From Paenarthrobacter nitroguajacolicus (lineage in GTDB: Bacteria; Actinomycetota; Actinomycetes; Actinomycetales; Micrococcaceae): a DNA stretch of 64,000 nucleotides. The translations under genes were made by a program, and so were the position numbers. The notes beneath the pieces were generated by a model, which did no database searches, was not told where the DNA came from, and saw only the letters and a program-made list of their open reading frames with translations. Positions 25,465 to 33,674 of the stretch are shown piece by piece. The stretch is taken from positions 39,137 to 103,136 of the forward strand of contig NZ_VNFK01000019.1 of the NCBI RefSeq assembly GCF_007786235.1. Reading direction: 5' to 3'. Every line of letters begins with the position of its first letter. Position 1 is the first letter of the stretch.

Positions 25465-26484
25465 ATGCCCATTGCAACCCCAGAGATTTACTCCGAGATG
25501 ATCGACCGCGCAAAGGCTGGCGGATTCGCTTTCCCCGCGGTCAACGTGACGTCGTCGCAGACTCTGAACGCTGCGATCCGCGGTTTCGCCGAGGCCGAAT
25601 CCGATGGCATCATCCAGGTTTCCACCGGTGGCGCAGCCTACTGGTCCGGCGCTTCGGTCAAGGACATGGTGGCCGGTTCCCTGGGCTTCGCCGCGTTCGC
25701 CCGTGAAGTTGCCAAGAACTACAACGTCAACATCGCCCTGCACACGGACCACTGCCCGCAGGACAAGCTGGCGGACTTCGTTCTGCCGCTGCTGGCCGCT
25801 TCCGAGGAAGCCGTCAAGGCCGGCAAGGACCCGATCTTCAACTCGCACATGTGGGACGGCTCGCACGAGACCCTGTCCGAGAACCTGCGCATCGGCCGTG
25901 AACTGCTGGAGCGTGCAGCTGCCGCCAAGATCATCCTCGAGGTCGAAATCGGCACCGTTGGTGGCGAGGAAGACGGCGTTGAGAACGAGATCAACGAGAA
26001 GCTCTACACCACCACCGAGGACGCCCTCGCCACCATTGAGGCCCTTGGTGCTGGCGAAAACGGCCGCTACCTGACCGCACTGACCTTCGGCAACGTGCAC
26101 GGCGTGTACAAGCCGGGCAACGTCAAGCTCCGCCCCGAACTGCTCAAGCAGATCCAGGCTGAGGTTGGCGCCAAGATCGGCAAGGAAAGCCCGTTTGACC
26201 TCGTCTTCCACGGCGGCTCGGGCTCCACGGAGCAGGAGATCGCTGACGCCGTTTCCTACGGTGTCATCAAGATGAATATCGACACCGACACCCAGTACGC
26301 GTTCACCCGCCCCGTTGCCGGCCACATGTTCTCCAACTACGACGGCGTCCTGAAGGTCGACGGCGAAATGGGCAACAAGAAGACCTACGACCCCCGCGTC
26401 TGGGGCGCTTCCGCCGAAGCCGGCATGGCCGCACGCATCGTAGAAGCCGCCCAGCAGCTCGGATCGGTTGGCAAGACCTTCTAA
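25465..26484 (+). CDS. fbaA: Class II fructose-bisphosphate aldolase
   Basis: Cleaves fructose-1,6-bisphosphate to dihydroxyacetone phosphate and glyceraldehyde-3-phosphate in glycolysis, and the reverse in gluconeogenesis. The 339-residue product has the zinc-site LHTDHCPQDKL near residue 95, the VEIGTVGGEEDGVEN loop, the His ligand in TFGNVHGVYK, and the phosphate-binding HGGSGST and NIDTDTQYAFTRP segments of the FbaA type. The ATG at 25465 follows TAGGAGT at good spacing. It overlaps the DUF3151 gene by one base (TAATG). Confidence 0.97.
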   Translation: MPIATPEIYSEMIDRAKAGGFAFPAVNVTSSQTLNAAIRGFAEAESDGIIQVSTGGAAYWSGASVKDMVAGSLGFAAFAREVAKNYNVNIALHTDHCPQDKLADFVLPLLAASEEAVKAGKDPIFNSHMWDGSHETLSENLRIGRELLERAAAAKIILEVEIGTVGGEEDGVENEINEKLYTTTEDALATIEALGAGENGRYLTALTFGNVHGVYKPGNVKLRPELLKQIQAEVGAKIGKESPFDLVFHGGSGSTEQEIADAVSYGVIKMNIDTDTQYAFTRPVAGHMFSNYDGVLKVDGEMGNKKTYDPRVWGASAEAGMAARIVEAAQQLGSVGKTF

Positions 26485-26906
26485 TGTCCGACGAATTCCG
26501 GAAGAACCTGATGGGGCCGGAGCCCACGCTCCTGCCCGCCGAAAACGAGATCTACCAGCACCTGGCCCTCGGCAAGGAAGCACTGGACCTCGTAGCGCAG
26601 AACCCCACGTCGTCCCTCCTGTGGGCCATCCTGGCTGAGGAAGCCTGGGCGGAGGGCCGGACCATCGAGTCCTACGCCTACGCCCGCGTCGGCTACCACC
26701 GCGGCCTCGATTCGCTGCGCCGCAACGGTTGGCGCGGCGTCGGACCCATCCCGTGGGAGCACGAGCCCAACCAGGGCTTCCTGCGTGCGCTTTACGCACT
26801 GGGCCGCGCAGCATCGGCCATCGGCGAGGCTGAGGAGCCGGAGCGGATCGAGAAGTTCCTGAACGACTCGGACCCGAAGGCCAAGGCAGCGCTCGAAGCC
26901 CGCTAA
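26484..26906 (+). CDS. DUF3151 family protein
   Basis: A 140-residue soluble protein of an actinobacterial family of unknown function; the start MSDEFRKNLMGPEPTLLP is characteristic. It is rich in Glu, Ala and aromatic residues (LWAILAEEAWAEGRTIESYAYARVGYHRGLD), suggesting a helical-repeat-like fold. In mycobacteria a homologue also lies close to the class II aldolase gene (recalled). The 1-base stop/start overlap with fbaA implies translational coupling and perhaps a role linked to glycolysis. Confidence 0.85.
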   Translation: MSDEFRKNLMGPEPTLLPAENEIYQHLALGKEALDLVAQNPTSSLLWAILAEEAWAEGRTIESYAYARVGYHRGLDSLRRNGWRGVGPIPWEHEPNQGFLRALYALGRAASAIGEAEEPERIEKFLNDSDPKAKAALEAR

Positions 26907-26918
26907 AGCCAAGCAAAT

Positions 26919-26960
26919 GACGACGGCGACCCTCACCAAAAGGCGAGGGTCGCCGTCGTC
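26919..26960. terminator. Bidirectional terminator between DUF3151 and siderophore ATPase genes
   Basis: GACGACGGCGACCCTC (26919-26934) and GAGGGTCGCCGTCGTC (26945-26960) form a perfect 16-bp stem with a 10-base loop between two convergent genes. Confidence 0.85.
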
Positions 26961-26970
26961 GTTAAGGGCG

Positions 26971-27792
26971 TTAGTCCGTGACGGCTGAGTGCCGCGGGCG
27001 TCCCAGCGGAACCACCAGCGGCGTGTGCGTCACGGGGTCGTCGATGATCCTGCAGGCCATCCCGAACACTTCCTCCACCAACGACTCGGTGATGACGTCG
27101 GCGGGGGCACCTTCGGCCACCACCACGCCGTCCTTCATGGCGATGATGTGGTCCGCGTAGCGGCTGGCGTGGTTGAGATCGTGGAGCACGGCAACCAGTG
27201 TGTGGCCCTTGTCCAGGTTGAGCTCGCGGAACAGTTCCAGCAGCTCGATCTGGTGGGCGATGTCCAGGAACGTGGTGGGCTCGTCCAGGAGCATCAGCGG
27301 GGTCTGCTGGGCGAGCACCATGGCCACCCATACGCGCTGCCTCTGGCCGCCGGACAGTTCGTCCACCAGCCGCCCGGACAAGGCCGCGACGCCCGTGGCT
27401 TCCATGGCGTCAACGACGGCGGCCTCGTCGGACTCGGACCATTGCCGCAGCAGTTTCTGGTGCGGGTAGCGGCCGCGTGCCACGAGGTCCGCCACGGTGA
27501 TGCCGTCGGGAGCAATGGAAGATTGGGGGAGCAACCCGAGCCGGCGCGCCAGTTCCTTTGCAGGCAGCGATGTCACGGATTTCCCGTCCAACAGCACCTC
27601 TCCGCTGCGGGGCTTGATGAGCCGGGCGAGGGCACGCAGCAGCGTGGACTTGCCGCAGGCATTCGGCCCGACGATCACCGTGAACTGCCCCTCGGGGATG
27701 CGCACATTGAGGTTTTCGGAGATGATGCGCTGCTCGTAGCCGATGGTCAGGCCTTCGGCGTGGAGCTGTGGCGCGGCAGTGGTGAGGCTCAT
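26971..27792 (-). CDS. Iron-siderophore ABC transporter ATP-binding protein (FepC-like)
   Basis: Cytoplasmic ATPase of the siderophore importer, 273 residues. Walker A is GPNACGKST near residue 42, the signature is LSGGQRQRVWVAM, Walker B is LMLLDEPTTFLD and the switch His is in VAVLHDLNHASRY, all typical of FepC/FecE. I start at the ATG at 27792, which overlaps the upstream permease stop by 4 bases; the frame continues far upstream only antisense-like through that permease. It is the last gene of a three-gene minus-strand operon. Confidence 0.92.
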   Translation of the reverse strand: MSLTTAAPQLHAEGLTIGYEQRIISENLNVRIPEGQFTVIVGPNACGKSTLLRALARLIKPRSGEVLLDGKSVTSLPAKELARRLGLLPQSSIAPDGITVADLVARGRYPHQKLLRQWSESDEAAVVDAMEATGVAALSGRLVDELSGGQRQRVWVAMVLAQQTPLMLLDEPTTFLDIAHQIELLELFRELNLDKGHTLVAVLHDLNHASRYADHIIAMKDGVVVAEGAPADVITESLVEEVFGMACRIIDDPVTHTPLVVPLGRPRHSAVTD

Positions 27793-28844
27793 GATTTCCT
27801 TGCTTCCCTGGCCAGCAGCCAGACGAGGTAGATACCGCCGATGCACACCGTGACAACGCCGACGGGCAGTTGGATCGGAGCGAAGAGACGTTGCGCCGCG
27901 AGGTCGCTGGACACCAGCAGGAAGGCGCCCATCACCGCGGAAGGCATCAGGGTGATGCCGGCACTTCGGGTGAGTCGACGTGCGAGTTGCGGTGCCGCGA
28001 GGGCCACGAACGCGATGGGACCGGCCACTGCAGTGACGGCAGCCGTCAGCGCAACGCCCAGGATGAGCAGGAGCAGACGGGTCGGCTCCGCCCGGACGCC
28101 CAAGGCGCGGGCGGCGTCGTCGCCCATTTCCAGAAGCTGCATCCGGCGCGCCACAGCCAGCGTGGCCAGGCCCACCACAACAACCACGACGGCGGCAGGC
28201 GCCGCTTGCTCCCACGTGATGCCGTTGAGGGACCCGGCTCCCCAAACGGCTGCCGCCAGGGCGGCCTCAAGTTCGGCCTGCAGGATGAGCCAGTGGTTCA
28301 AGGCGGCCAGCATCGCACTGATGCCGATGCCCACGATGATGAGCCGGAAGCCCTGGGAACCACGGCGGTAAGCCAGCAGATAGACGGCCAGGGCGGTGAG
28401 GACGCCACCTGCAAGGGCGCCCGCTGCGATGCCAAGGTAGCCGCCGCCAACGGTCAGCATCACGATCAGCGCGCCAGTGTAAGCACCCGTGTTGAAGCCG
28501 ATGATGTCCGGGCTGCCCAGCGGGTTGCGGGTCATGGACTGGAAGATGCCGCCGCTCATACCAAGCGCCGCACCGAACACCAACGCCGCCAACACCCGGG
28601 GGAGGCGCCACTCCATGACGATGGTCTGGGCGAGTCCCGGAGCATCGCCCGTAAAGGCTTGGAGGACCTGCGGCACGGAGACCTCGTAGTCGCCGGTGGC
28701 CAGTGAGGCAACGGCAACGGCAAGCGCGGCCAGGATCAGTGGAAGGCAGACGACGATGCTGCGGAGATCGAACCGAAGGCTCAGCGAACGGTTGCGGACC
28801 ACGGCAACAGGCCGGCCGAAGTCGATGGAGTCCAGGCGGCTCAT
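27789..28844 (-). CDS. Iron-siderophore ABC transporter permease (FecCD family) 2
   Basis: A 351-residue inner-membrane protein with about ten hydrophobic segments. FecCD motifs are clear: WRLPRVLAALVFGAALGMSGGIFQSMTRNPLGSPDIIGFNTGAY near residues 85-125 and VAGPIAFVALAAPQLARRL near 285. It overlaps both neighbours by 4 bases and forms the heterodimeric channel with the other permease. Confidence 0.93.
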   Translation of the reverse strand: MSRLDSIDFGRPVAVVRNRSLSLRFDLRSIVVCLPLILAALAVAVASLATGDYEVSVPQVLQAFTGDAPGLAQTIVMEWRLPRVLAALVFGAALGMSGGIFQSMTRNPLGSPDIIGFNTGAYTGALIVMLTVGGGYLGIAAGALAGGVLTALAVYLLAYRRGSQGFRLIIVGIGISAMLAALNHWLILQAELEAALAAAVWGAGSLNGITWEQAAPAAVVVVVVGLATLAVARRMQLLEMGDDAARALGVRAEPTRLLLLILGVALTAAVTAVAGPIAFVALAAPQLARRLTRSAGITLMPSAVMGAFLLVSSDLAAQRLFAPIQLPVGVVTVCIGGIYLVWLLAREARKS

Positions 28845-29980
28845 AGCCCGCTCACCTTCCGGCGGCGGGCCAGCGCGATCAGTACCGGCGCACCAATGAA
28901 GGCCGTCACCACACCTACCTGCAGCTCACCGGGCGCGGCAACCCGGCCGACAACGTCCGATACCAGCAGCAGGATGGGGGAGAGGATCACCGTGGTGGAC
29001 AGGATCCAGCGCTGGTCCGGACCCACGATCCACCGGGCCACGTGCGGAATCATCAGTCCCACGAAGCCGATGGCCCCGGCCCCGGCGGTTGCTGCGCCGC
29101 TGAGGAGGGTGATGGCGACGACGCCCAGGATGCGTGTGCGGTTGACGTTGGCGCCGAGGGAGGTGGCAAGGTCGTCGCCCAATGCCACGGCGTTGAGTCC
29201 GCGGACACAGAACAAGGCGACCAGGAGCCCCGCGCCCATGAACGGCGCCACGGTCAGGACCGACTCCATGCTGCGGGTGTCCAGCGAACCGATGCTCCAT
29301 GATCGAAGGTGGTCGAAGGCCTTGGGATTCAACAATGTGAGCCCGGAGCCGATACCGGTAAGGACCGCGCCCAGGGCAACTCCGGCCAGTGTCAGCCGGA
29401 TGGGATTCACCACGTTCCGGCCCGAGGTACCGATGAGGTACACGGCCGCCGTCGTAAGAATGGCCCCCGCAAAAGCGAACCAGATGTAGCCGCTCAGCGA
29501 TCCGATGCCGAAGACGCCAATGGCCAGAACAATTGCAAACGATGCACCCGCGTTGACCCCCAGGATCCCGGGATCGGCCAGCGGATTTCGTGTGATGGCC
29601 TGAATCAGCGCCCCGGCTACACCCAGGGCAACTCCGACGGCGATCCCCATCAACGTCCTCGGCAAGCGGCTTTCGAGGATGATCGCGTGATCGGCGGTGT
29701 CCTGCGGGTTGGTGAAGGCTTCCAGAACGGTGGACGCCGGGATGAACTTCGCTCCGACTCCCAGGCTCAGCACCACGGCTCCGAGAAGGACTGCCGCCGC
29801 GAGGACCAGGAAGAGGATCCGCCAGCGGGATTTAGTAACGACGCCGGAACGTGGGGCCGTGCTGTCGGCTGGCGGGGCGGTGCTTGCTGGCTCGCCGGCT
29901 GGTGGCTTGGGAGCAGGAGCCATCAATGGGGACACAACAGGGACCGTTCCGGAGAGGTGGGGCAGTAATAAGACGGCCAT
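28841..29980 (-). CDS. Iron-siderophore ABC transporter permease (FecCD family) 1
   Basis: A 379-residue FecCD permease. It has an unusual Pro/Ala-rich N-terminal extension of about 50 residues, then about ten membrane segments. Motifs include SRLPRTLMGIAVGVALGVAGALIQAITRNPLADPGILGVNAGASF and GFVGLMIPHVARWI. The ATG at 29980 is the longest option; an ATG at 29923 would shorten the extension and neither has a strong ribosome site. It is the first gene of the operon, transcribed away from the iron box at 30021-30039. Confidence 0.9.
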   Translation of the reverse strand: MAVLLLPHLSGTVPVVSPLMAPAPKPPAGEPASTAPPADSTAPRSGVVTKSRWRILFLVLAAAVLLGAVVLSLGVGAKFIPASTVLEAFTNPQDTADHAIILESRLPRTLMGIAVGVALGVAGALIQAITRNPLADPGILGVNAGASFAIVLAIGVFGIGSLSGYIWFAFAGAILTTAAVYLIGTSGRNVVNPIRLTLAGVALGAVLTGIGSGLTLLNPKAFDHLRSWSIGSLDTRSMESVLTVAPFMGAGLLVALFCVRGLNAVALGDDLATSLGANVNRTRILGVVAITLLSGAATAGAGAIGFVGLMIPHVARWIVGPDQRWILSTTVILSPILLLVSDVVGRVAAPGELQVGVVTAFIGAPVLIALARRRKVSGL

Positions 29981-30020
29981 TCCGTGACGGTTGTCACAAC
30001 GTCACAGAAGTGTGCCTTAA

Positions 30021-30039
30021 TTAGGTTAGCCTTACCCAG
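30021..30039. promoter_or_regulatory. IdeR/DtxR-type iron box between divergent siderophore genes
   Basis: The 19 bases starting TTAGGTTAGCCTTACC match the iron-repressor consensus (TTAGGTTAGSCTAACC, then TAA) at about 16 of 19 positions. The site sits in the 58-base gap between the permease operon and the binding-protein gene, so iron-loaded IdeR/DtxR would repress both. It also contains TAGCCT (30027-30032), a -10-like hexamer 6 bases before the GTG at 30039. Confidence 0.75.
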
Positions 30040-31106
30040 TGAAAAATGACGATTTTGAAGTAGAGCCGCGCAAGGCTTCCCCCCATCGCAAAATTGCAGT
30101 GCGCAAACTCGCGATGAAGGTGGCCGGTGCCGCCGTCGTGGTTGCCCTCCTCGCGGGCTGCGGTACCAGTGGTGGCTCCGGTTCCACTGCCGGCAACGTT
30201 GATGTTGCCACGGGCGGCTCCAAATTCACCACTGCCGACCAGGAAACGGCCAAGCTCGGCACGGACGCTGCCCCCGGCGTTTTCCCGCGCACCCTTAAGC
30301 ACGCCAACGGCGAAACCACGCTGGAGAAGAAGCCCGCCCGCGTGGTGGTCCTCGATACCGGCGAACTCGACGACGTCGTGACCCTCGGCATCACGCCCGT
30401 GGGCATGGCCACTACCGAAGGCGCCAACCCCGTCCCCACCTACCTGGCCGACAAGGTCAAGGATGTGGCATCGGTGGGAACCATCCAAGACCTCAACCTT
30501 GAAGCAATTGCGGCGCTGAAGCCGGACCTCATCCTGGGCAGCCAACTGCGCGCCGACAAGCTGTACAAGCAGCTGTCCGCCATTGCCCCCACGGTCTTCA
30601 GCATCCGCCCGGGCTTCCCGTGGAAGGAAAACTTCCTCCTGGTGGGCAAGTCGCTGGGCGAGGAAGACAAGGCTGTGGAGGCTCTCAACGACTACCAGGA
30701 GCAAGCTGACGCCCTCAAGAAGGACGTCCAAGGCGACCCCAAGATCTCCCTGGTCCGCTTCCTGCCGGGCAAGATCCGCCTGTACGCAAACAAGTCGCTG
30801 ATCGGCGTCATCCTGAAGGACGCCGGCCTGGCCCGCCCGGAAAACCAGAACATCGACGAACTCGCAGCCGAGATCTCGGCCGAGAACATCGAGCAAGGCG
30901 ACGCCGACTGGATCTTCTACAGCAGCTACGGCGATCCCGCAGCCACCGGCGAGACGTCCGTGGTTGAAGGCGCGGTCTGGCCCAAGCTCGGTGCGGTCAA
31001 GTCCGGCCAGGCCAAGGCCGTCAGCGACGACGTCTGGTTCCTCGGCCTGGGCCCCACAGGCGCGCAGCTGATCCTGAAGGACCTTCGCAGCATGCTGGTG
31101 GGCTAA
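30039..31106 (+). CDS. Iron-siderophore ABC transporter substrate-binding lipoprotein
   Basis: Extracellular receptor for a ferric siderophore, 355 residues. A lipobox VALLAGC puts the lipidated Cys near residue 41. The mature part follows the FecB/FhuD-type pattern: KPARVVVLDTGELDDVVTLGI, the IQDLNLEAIAALKPDLILGSQ loop and a long linker helix. The GTG at 30039 overlaps the end of the iron box and has no Shine-Dalgarno, so the message may be leaderless; an ATG at 30114 would leave a short but workable signal. It is divergent from the permease/ATPase operon. Confidence 0.9.
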   Translation: MKNDDFEVEPRKASPHRKIAVRKLAMKVAGAAVVVALLAGCGTSGGSGSTAGNVDVATGGSKFTTADQETAKLGTDAAPGVFPRTLKHANGETTLEKKPARVVVLDTGELDDVVTLGITPVGMATTEGANPVPTYLADKVKDVASVGTIQDLNLEAIAALKPDLILGSQLRADKLYKQLSAIAPTVFSIRPGFPWKENFLLVGKSLGEEDKAVEALNDYQEQADALKKDVQGDPKISLVRFLPGKIRLYANKSLIGVILKDAGLARPENQNIDELAAEISAENIEQGDADWIFYSSYGDPAATGETSVVEGAVWPKLGAVKSGQAKAVSDDVWFLGLGPTGAQLILKDLRSMLVG

Positions 31107-31136
31107 CGCCACCACCCCAACACAAGCACCCCAACA

Positions 31137-31177
31137 ACGACGGCGGCCCTCACCGGAATGGTGAGGGCCGCCGTCGT
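31137..31177. terminator. Bidirectional terminator after the siderophore-binding protein gene
   Basis: ACGACGGCGGCCCTCACC (31137-31154) and GGTGAGGGCCGCCGTCGT (31160-31177) form a perfect 18-bp stem with a 5-base loop. Confidence 0.85.
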
Positions 31178-31184
31178 CGTGTGC

Positions 31185-31325
31185 GTTGTGGGGCCTTGTC
31201 TGCGGGGTTTCCCGGGGGGATTGGGGCGCAAAGCGGGCCCCACAACGAAGGTGTGTGTTGTGGGGCCTTGTCTGCGGGGTTTCCCGGGGGATTGGGGCGC
31301 AAAGCGGGCCCCACAACGAAGGTGT
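31185..31325. repeat. Tandem duplicate of a 70-bp hairpin element
   Basis: Copy 1 (31185-31254) and copy 2 (31257-31325) are identical except for one G in a G-run. Each has perfect 11-bp terminal inverted arms, GTTGTGGGGCC and GGCCCCACAAC. The pair sits between two convergent genes, directly after another hairpin and just before the stop of the glycosylase-like gene. Confidence 0.85.
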
Positions 31326-31327
31326 AA

Positions 31328-31960
31328 TCAGGCCTTGCGGGGAATGCCCGTGCGTGCCATGGCCTCGGCGTAGGCGCCGTGGATGGCGTCCAGGTATTCC
31401 TGCTGGCGGACCGGAGTGCCGGCGAAGGAACGGCCGCCGAGCGAACGGACCTTGAAGGTCTTGAAGCCGCGGCGGGCAATGCTGGCCGGTGCGGCCTTCA
31501 TGAGCTGGTCGGCGAGGCGGTGTGCTTCGTTGCCGTGTGCCACCAGGGCCGAGGTGCGCGGCAAGAGCTGGAGAAGGCGAAGCAGGGGCTTGAGGCCCTC
31601 GGTGATGTTGGCCGGAGTCAGTTTGCCCGGTTCCTCGTTGGGTTCGATCCACGGGTAGGCGTTCCACGGCATCATGAGCTCGGGACGGAGGCCCAACTGC
31701 CACTGCATGCCGAGCATGCGGGTGTTGGCTTCGTCGTCACCCGGGGTGATGAAACCCTCGCCGGTGTTGGTGCGCTGGTTGGAGAAAAGGCTGACGATGC
31801 GGCAGTCATCCATGCTGTGGGCGGGGTCGATGTAGAGGACCTCGCTGCCCGGCTTCTGCTCCTTGATGGAGTCGCACAGCTCGTTGACCTCGGCAATGTG
31901 CGGTTCGTAGCGGCGGTTCCAGAGGATTTCTTCGGGTGATTCAGTCGCCAGTTCTTGCAT
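31328..31960 (-). CDS. Uracil-DNA glycosylase-like protein
   Basis: A 210-residue protein resembling an actinobacterial uracil-DNA-glycosylase-superfamily group. Segments that fit are VLYIDPAHSMDDCRIVSLFSNQ, an FITPGDDEANTR loop, MPWNAYPW (similar to the motif that contacts the base) and LVAHGNEAHRLA near residue 145. It would excise uracil or similar lesions during base-excision repair. The family assignment is moderate because the classical GQDPYH motif is absent. The ATG at 31960 has AGGAG about 12 bases upstream. The gene ends 2 bases from the duplicated hairpin element. Confidence 0.65.
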   Translation of the reverse strand: MQELATESPEEILWNRRYEPHIAEVNELCDSIKEQKPGSEVLYIDPAHSMDDCRIVSLFSNQRTNTGEGFITPGDDEANTRMLGMQWQLGLRPELMMPWNAYPWIEPNEEPGKLTPANITEGLKPLLRLLQLLPRTSALVAHGNEAHRLADQLMKAAPASIARRGFKTFKVRSLGGRSFAGTPVRQQEYLDAIHGAYAEAMARTGIPRKA

Positions 31961-32369
31961 CAGGGGTTAGGTCTCCTAGGTGTTACAGCGCACCATTCCA
32001 AGGGGCCGCGGGCATGCCGCTGCCGAACCTCAAAGGGTGCTGTTGGGGGCTAACTAACCTTACCGGACTATGGGGGCGAACGGGGCCCGGTGCGGCGCGC
32101 CTCCGAATGCGACGCGGCGTGTTGCCCGGGAAACGTGTCGGGTATCTCGACGGCGGAGTTGTTCGTCGCGAGGCCGCTCATGCTGAACAAGCTGCAATTC
32201 GCAGCGGGCAGTATCCGGCGGAAATCGGGCCGTGCCCCTGAACCCGTTGACTTTGTGGCGCGGGGATGATGGGTTGAAGTTATCGGTTTTGGGGGAAACC
32301 ATCCGGGGACCCCCACCTCCGGGCTCCGATCTTTCGATCGACGGCATCACATCTATCGTGGGGGTAATA
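31961..32369. other. 409-base non-coding stretch upstream of the SipW cluster
   Basis: It must hold the divergent promoters of the glycosylase-like gene and the SipW cluster. TTGACT at 32247-32252 is a possible -35, but I see no convincing -10. Short G-rich hairpins occur near 32285-32320 (for example GGTTT/AAACC around GGGGG). The open frames here have no ribosome sites and look accidental. I see no recognisable riboswitch or RNA gene. Confidence 0.5.
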
Positions 32370-33011
32370 GTGGTTGCATCAACAGAAACATCCTCAGGTT
32401 CATCCTCAGAAGCGGATCTGGAGCGGGGCAAGGGCAGCCCCGGAAAGGCTCCCAGAGTCCGCGCTATCCTGGCCGGTGGCCTGGTCCTCGGAGTTGGTGC
32501 GGCGATCACCCTGGCCGCGTGGAACGATTCCGATTTCGCGCAAGGCACCTTCACAGCAGGCTCCTTCAACCTGCAGGGCAGTACCAACGGAACAACCTTC
32601 ACGGAGAACCCCGTGGGCTCGCCGGCCACGTTGGGCTTCACGACGAATCCTGCGAACTTGTCGCCCGGTGACGTGGTCACGGCTCCCTTTGCCGTCAGGT
32701 TGGACGGAGCCTCCACGTACGATGCCACCGTCACCCTGTCCACTGAGGCCTCCACGGGCTCGCTGGCGGGCTTGACCTACGAGCTCACCCAGTCGGAAGA
32801 TTTCGGCTGCGCCGAGACCGTCACGGAGACACTGGTCACTGCCGGACAGACGCTGGGATCGACGCCGGCAAGTGTCACTTTCGATCTGGCCCAGGGAGCC
32901 GGCACCGACCCCGGAGCCCCCGTGAACCTCTGCTTCAGGGTCACGGCGGGCGCGGTTGTCCAAGCCCAAACAGGGTCCACCACCTGGGAATTCGCCGCAC
33001 AATCGCAGTGA
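32370..33011 (+). CDS. SipW-dependent exported protein 1 (TasA-like)
   Basis: A 213-residue secreted protein. A Ser/Glu/Lys-rich N-terminus is followed by a hydrophobic signal segment (about 30-48) ending in TLAAWNDSDFAQGTFTAGSF, the SipW-type alternate signal pattern (hydrophobic core, then aromatic, T/N, D, F and a GxF repeat). The mature part is beta-rich, Thr/Ser-rich, with two Cys, as in TasA/camelysin-like fibre proteins. The GTG at 32370 is chosen because a GGGGG tract lies 6-10 bases upstream. It is the first gene of a five-gene cluster, 3 bases before the next. Cleavage by the encoded SipW is inferred. Confidence 0.75.
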   Translation: MVASTETSSGSSSEADLERGKGSPGKAPRVRAILAGGLVLGVGAAITLAAWNDSDFAQGTFTAGSFNLQGSTNGTTFTENPVGSPATLGFTTNPANLSPGDVVTAPFAVRLDGASTYDATVTLSTEASTGSLAGLTYELTQSEDFGCAETVTETLVTAGQTLGSTPASVTFDLAQGAGTDPGAPVNLCFRVTAGAVVQAQTGSTTWEFAAQSQ

Positions 33012-33014
33012 TCC

Positions 33015-33674
33015 ATGGGTCGTCGACAAGCCAAGACCAAGCACGGTGCGGCGCTCCTCCGCATCCGTGCGATCCTCGCCGGAGCGTTGGTGCTGGGACT
33101 CGGCAGCACGGTGACACTGGCGTCGTGGACAGACAGTGACTTTGCCGCAGGGTCGTTCGGGGCCAGCGTGTTCGTCACGGAATCCAACGTCACCAAACCC
33201 TATGACGCCCAGGGAACATGGAGCCCAAACGACGCATCTCCCGGGGCGGCGCTGGTGTTCAATGCCGTTTCCATGAGCCCGGGCACAGTTGTCTACGCGC
33301 CCTTCGCCATCCGGACCAAGGCGACGTCGATAGCTGGCGAGGTTGTCCTGGGTGTTCCTGTGGTGACCAGCAGCGGCATCGGAACCGCAGACCTGGGGGC
33401 GGCGCTTCGCTACCGGGTGGTGCGATCAGCCACCTGCGCCGCGTCTGCCTTCACAGGGACGCCTGCGTTTGTGGTGGGTAGCGACGGAGCCAAGCCGTTC
33501 ACCTCGGGCCAGGCGGCCGGCGTCGTGAATCCCTTGGCGGCCGCTACGGCCACGCTGCCCGGGGCGCCGACGCAATTCTGCTTTGAGGTCACCCTGCCGG
33601 TGGGCGCCAACAACGCCCTGCAGGGCCAGACGGCCACCGCTACCTGGCAGTTCACTGCCACCTCAAGCACATGA
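33015..33674 (+). CDS. SipW-dependent exported protein 2 (TasA-like)
   Basis: A 219-residue paralogue of the preceding protein. The signal RIRAILAGALVLGLGSTVTLASWTDSDFAAGSFGAS (about 16-51) matches protein 1 closely (RVRAILAGGLVLGVGAAITLAAW), and the mature part has a similar layout with a TTWEF/TATWQF-type C-terminal strand. The ATG is 3 bases after gene 1, and its end overlaps the sipW start by 4 bases. The two could be major and minor subunits of a surface fibre (inference by analogy to Bacillus tapA-sipW-tasA). Confidence 0.75.
   Translation: MGRRQAKTKHGAALLRIRAILAGALVLGLGSTVTLASWTDSDFAAGSFGASVFVTESNVTKPYDAQGTWSPNDASPGAALVFNAVSMSPGTVVYAPFAIRTKATSIAGEVVLGVPVVTSSGIGTADLGAALRYRVVRSATCAASAFTGTPAFVVGSDGAKPFTSGQAAGVVNPLAAATATLPGAPTQFCFEVTLPVGANNALQGQTATATWQFTATSST

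Noticed and set aside
25417..26916. A 499-codon minus-strand open frame opposite fbaA and DUF3151
   Set aside because: A shadow of two well-supported genes, low complexity, with no recognisable domain.
31185..31325. The 70-bp tandem repeats as a CRISPR array
   Set aside because: Only two units, no unique spacers, and no cas genes in the window.
30021..31703. A 560-codon minus-strand open frame through the siderophore-binding protein and hairpin repeats
   Set aside because: It reads through a perfect terminator and tandem hairpins and is antisense to a clear lipoprotein gene.
32080..32340. A possible riboswitch (cyclic dinucleotide type) ahead of the SipW cluster
   Set aside because: G-rich hairpins such as GGGGGAAACC are present, but the conserved cores of c-di-GMP or c-di-AMP riboswitches could not be matched.
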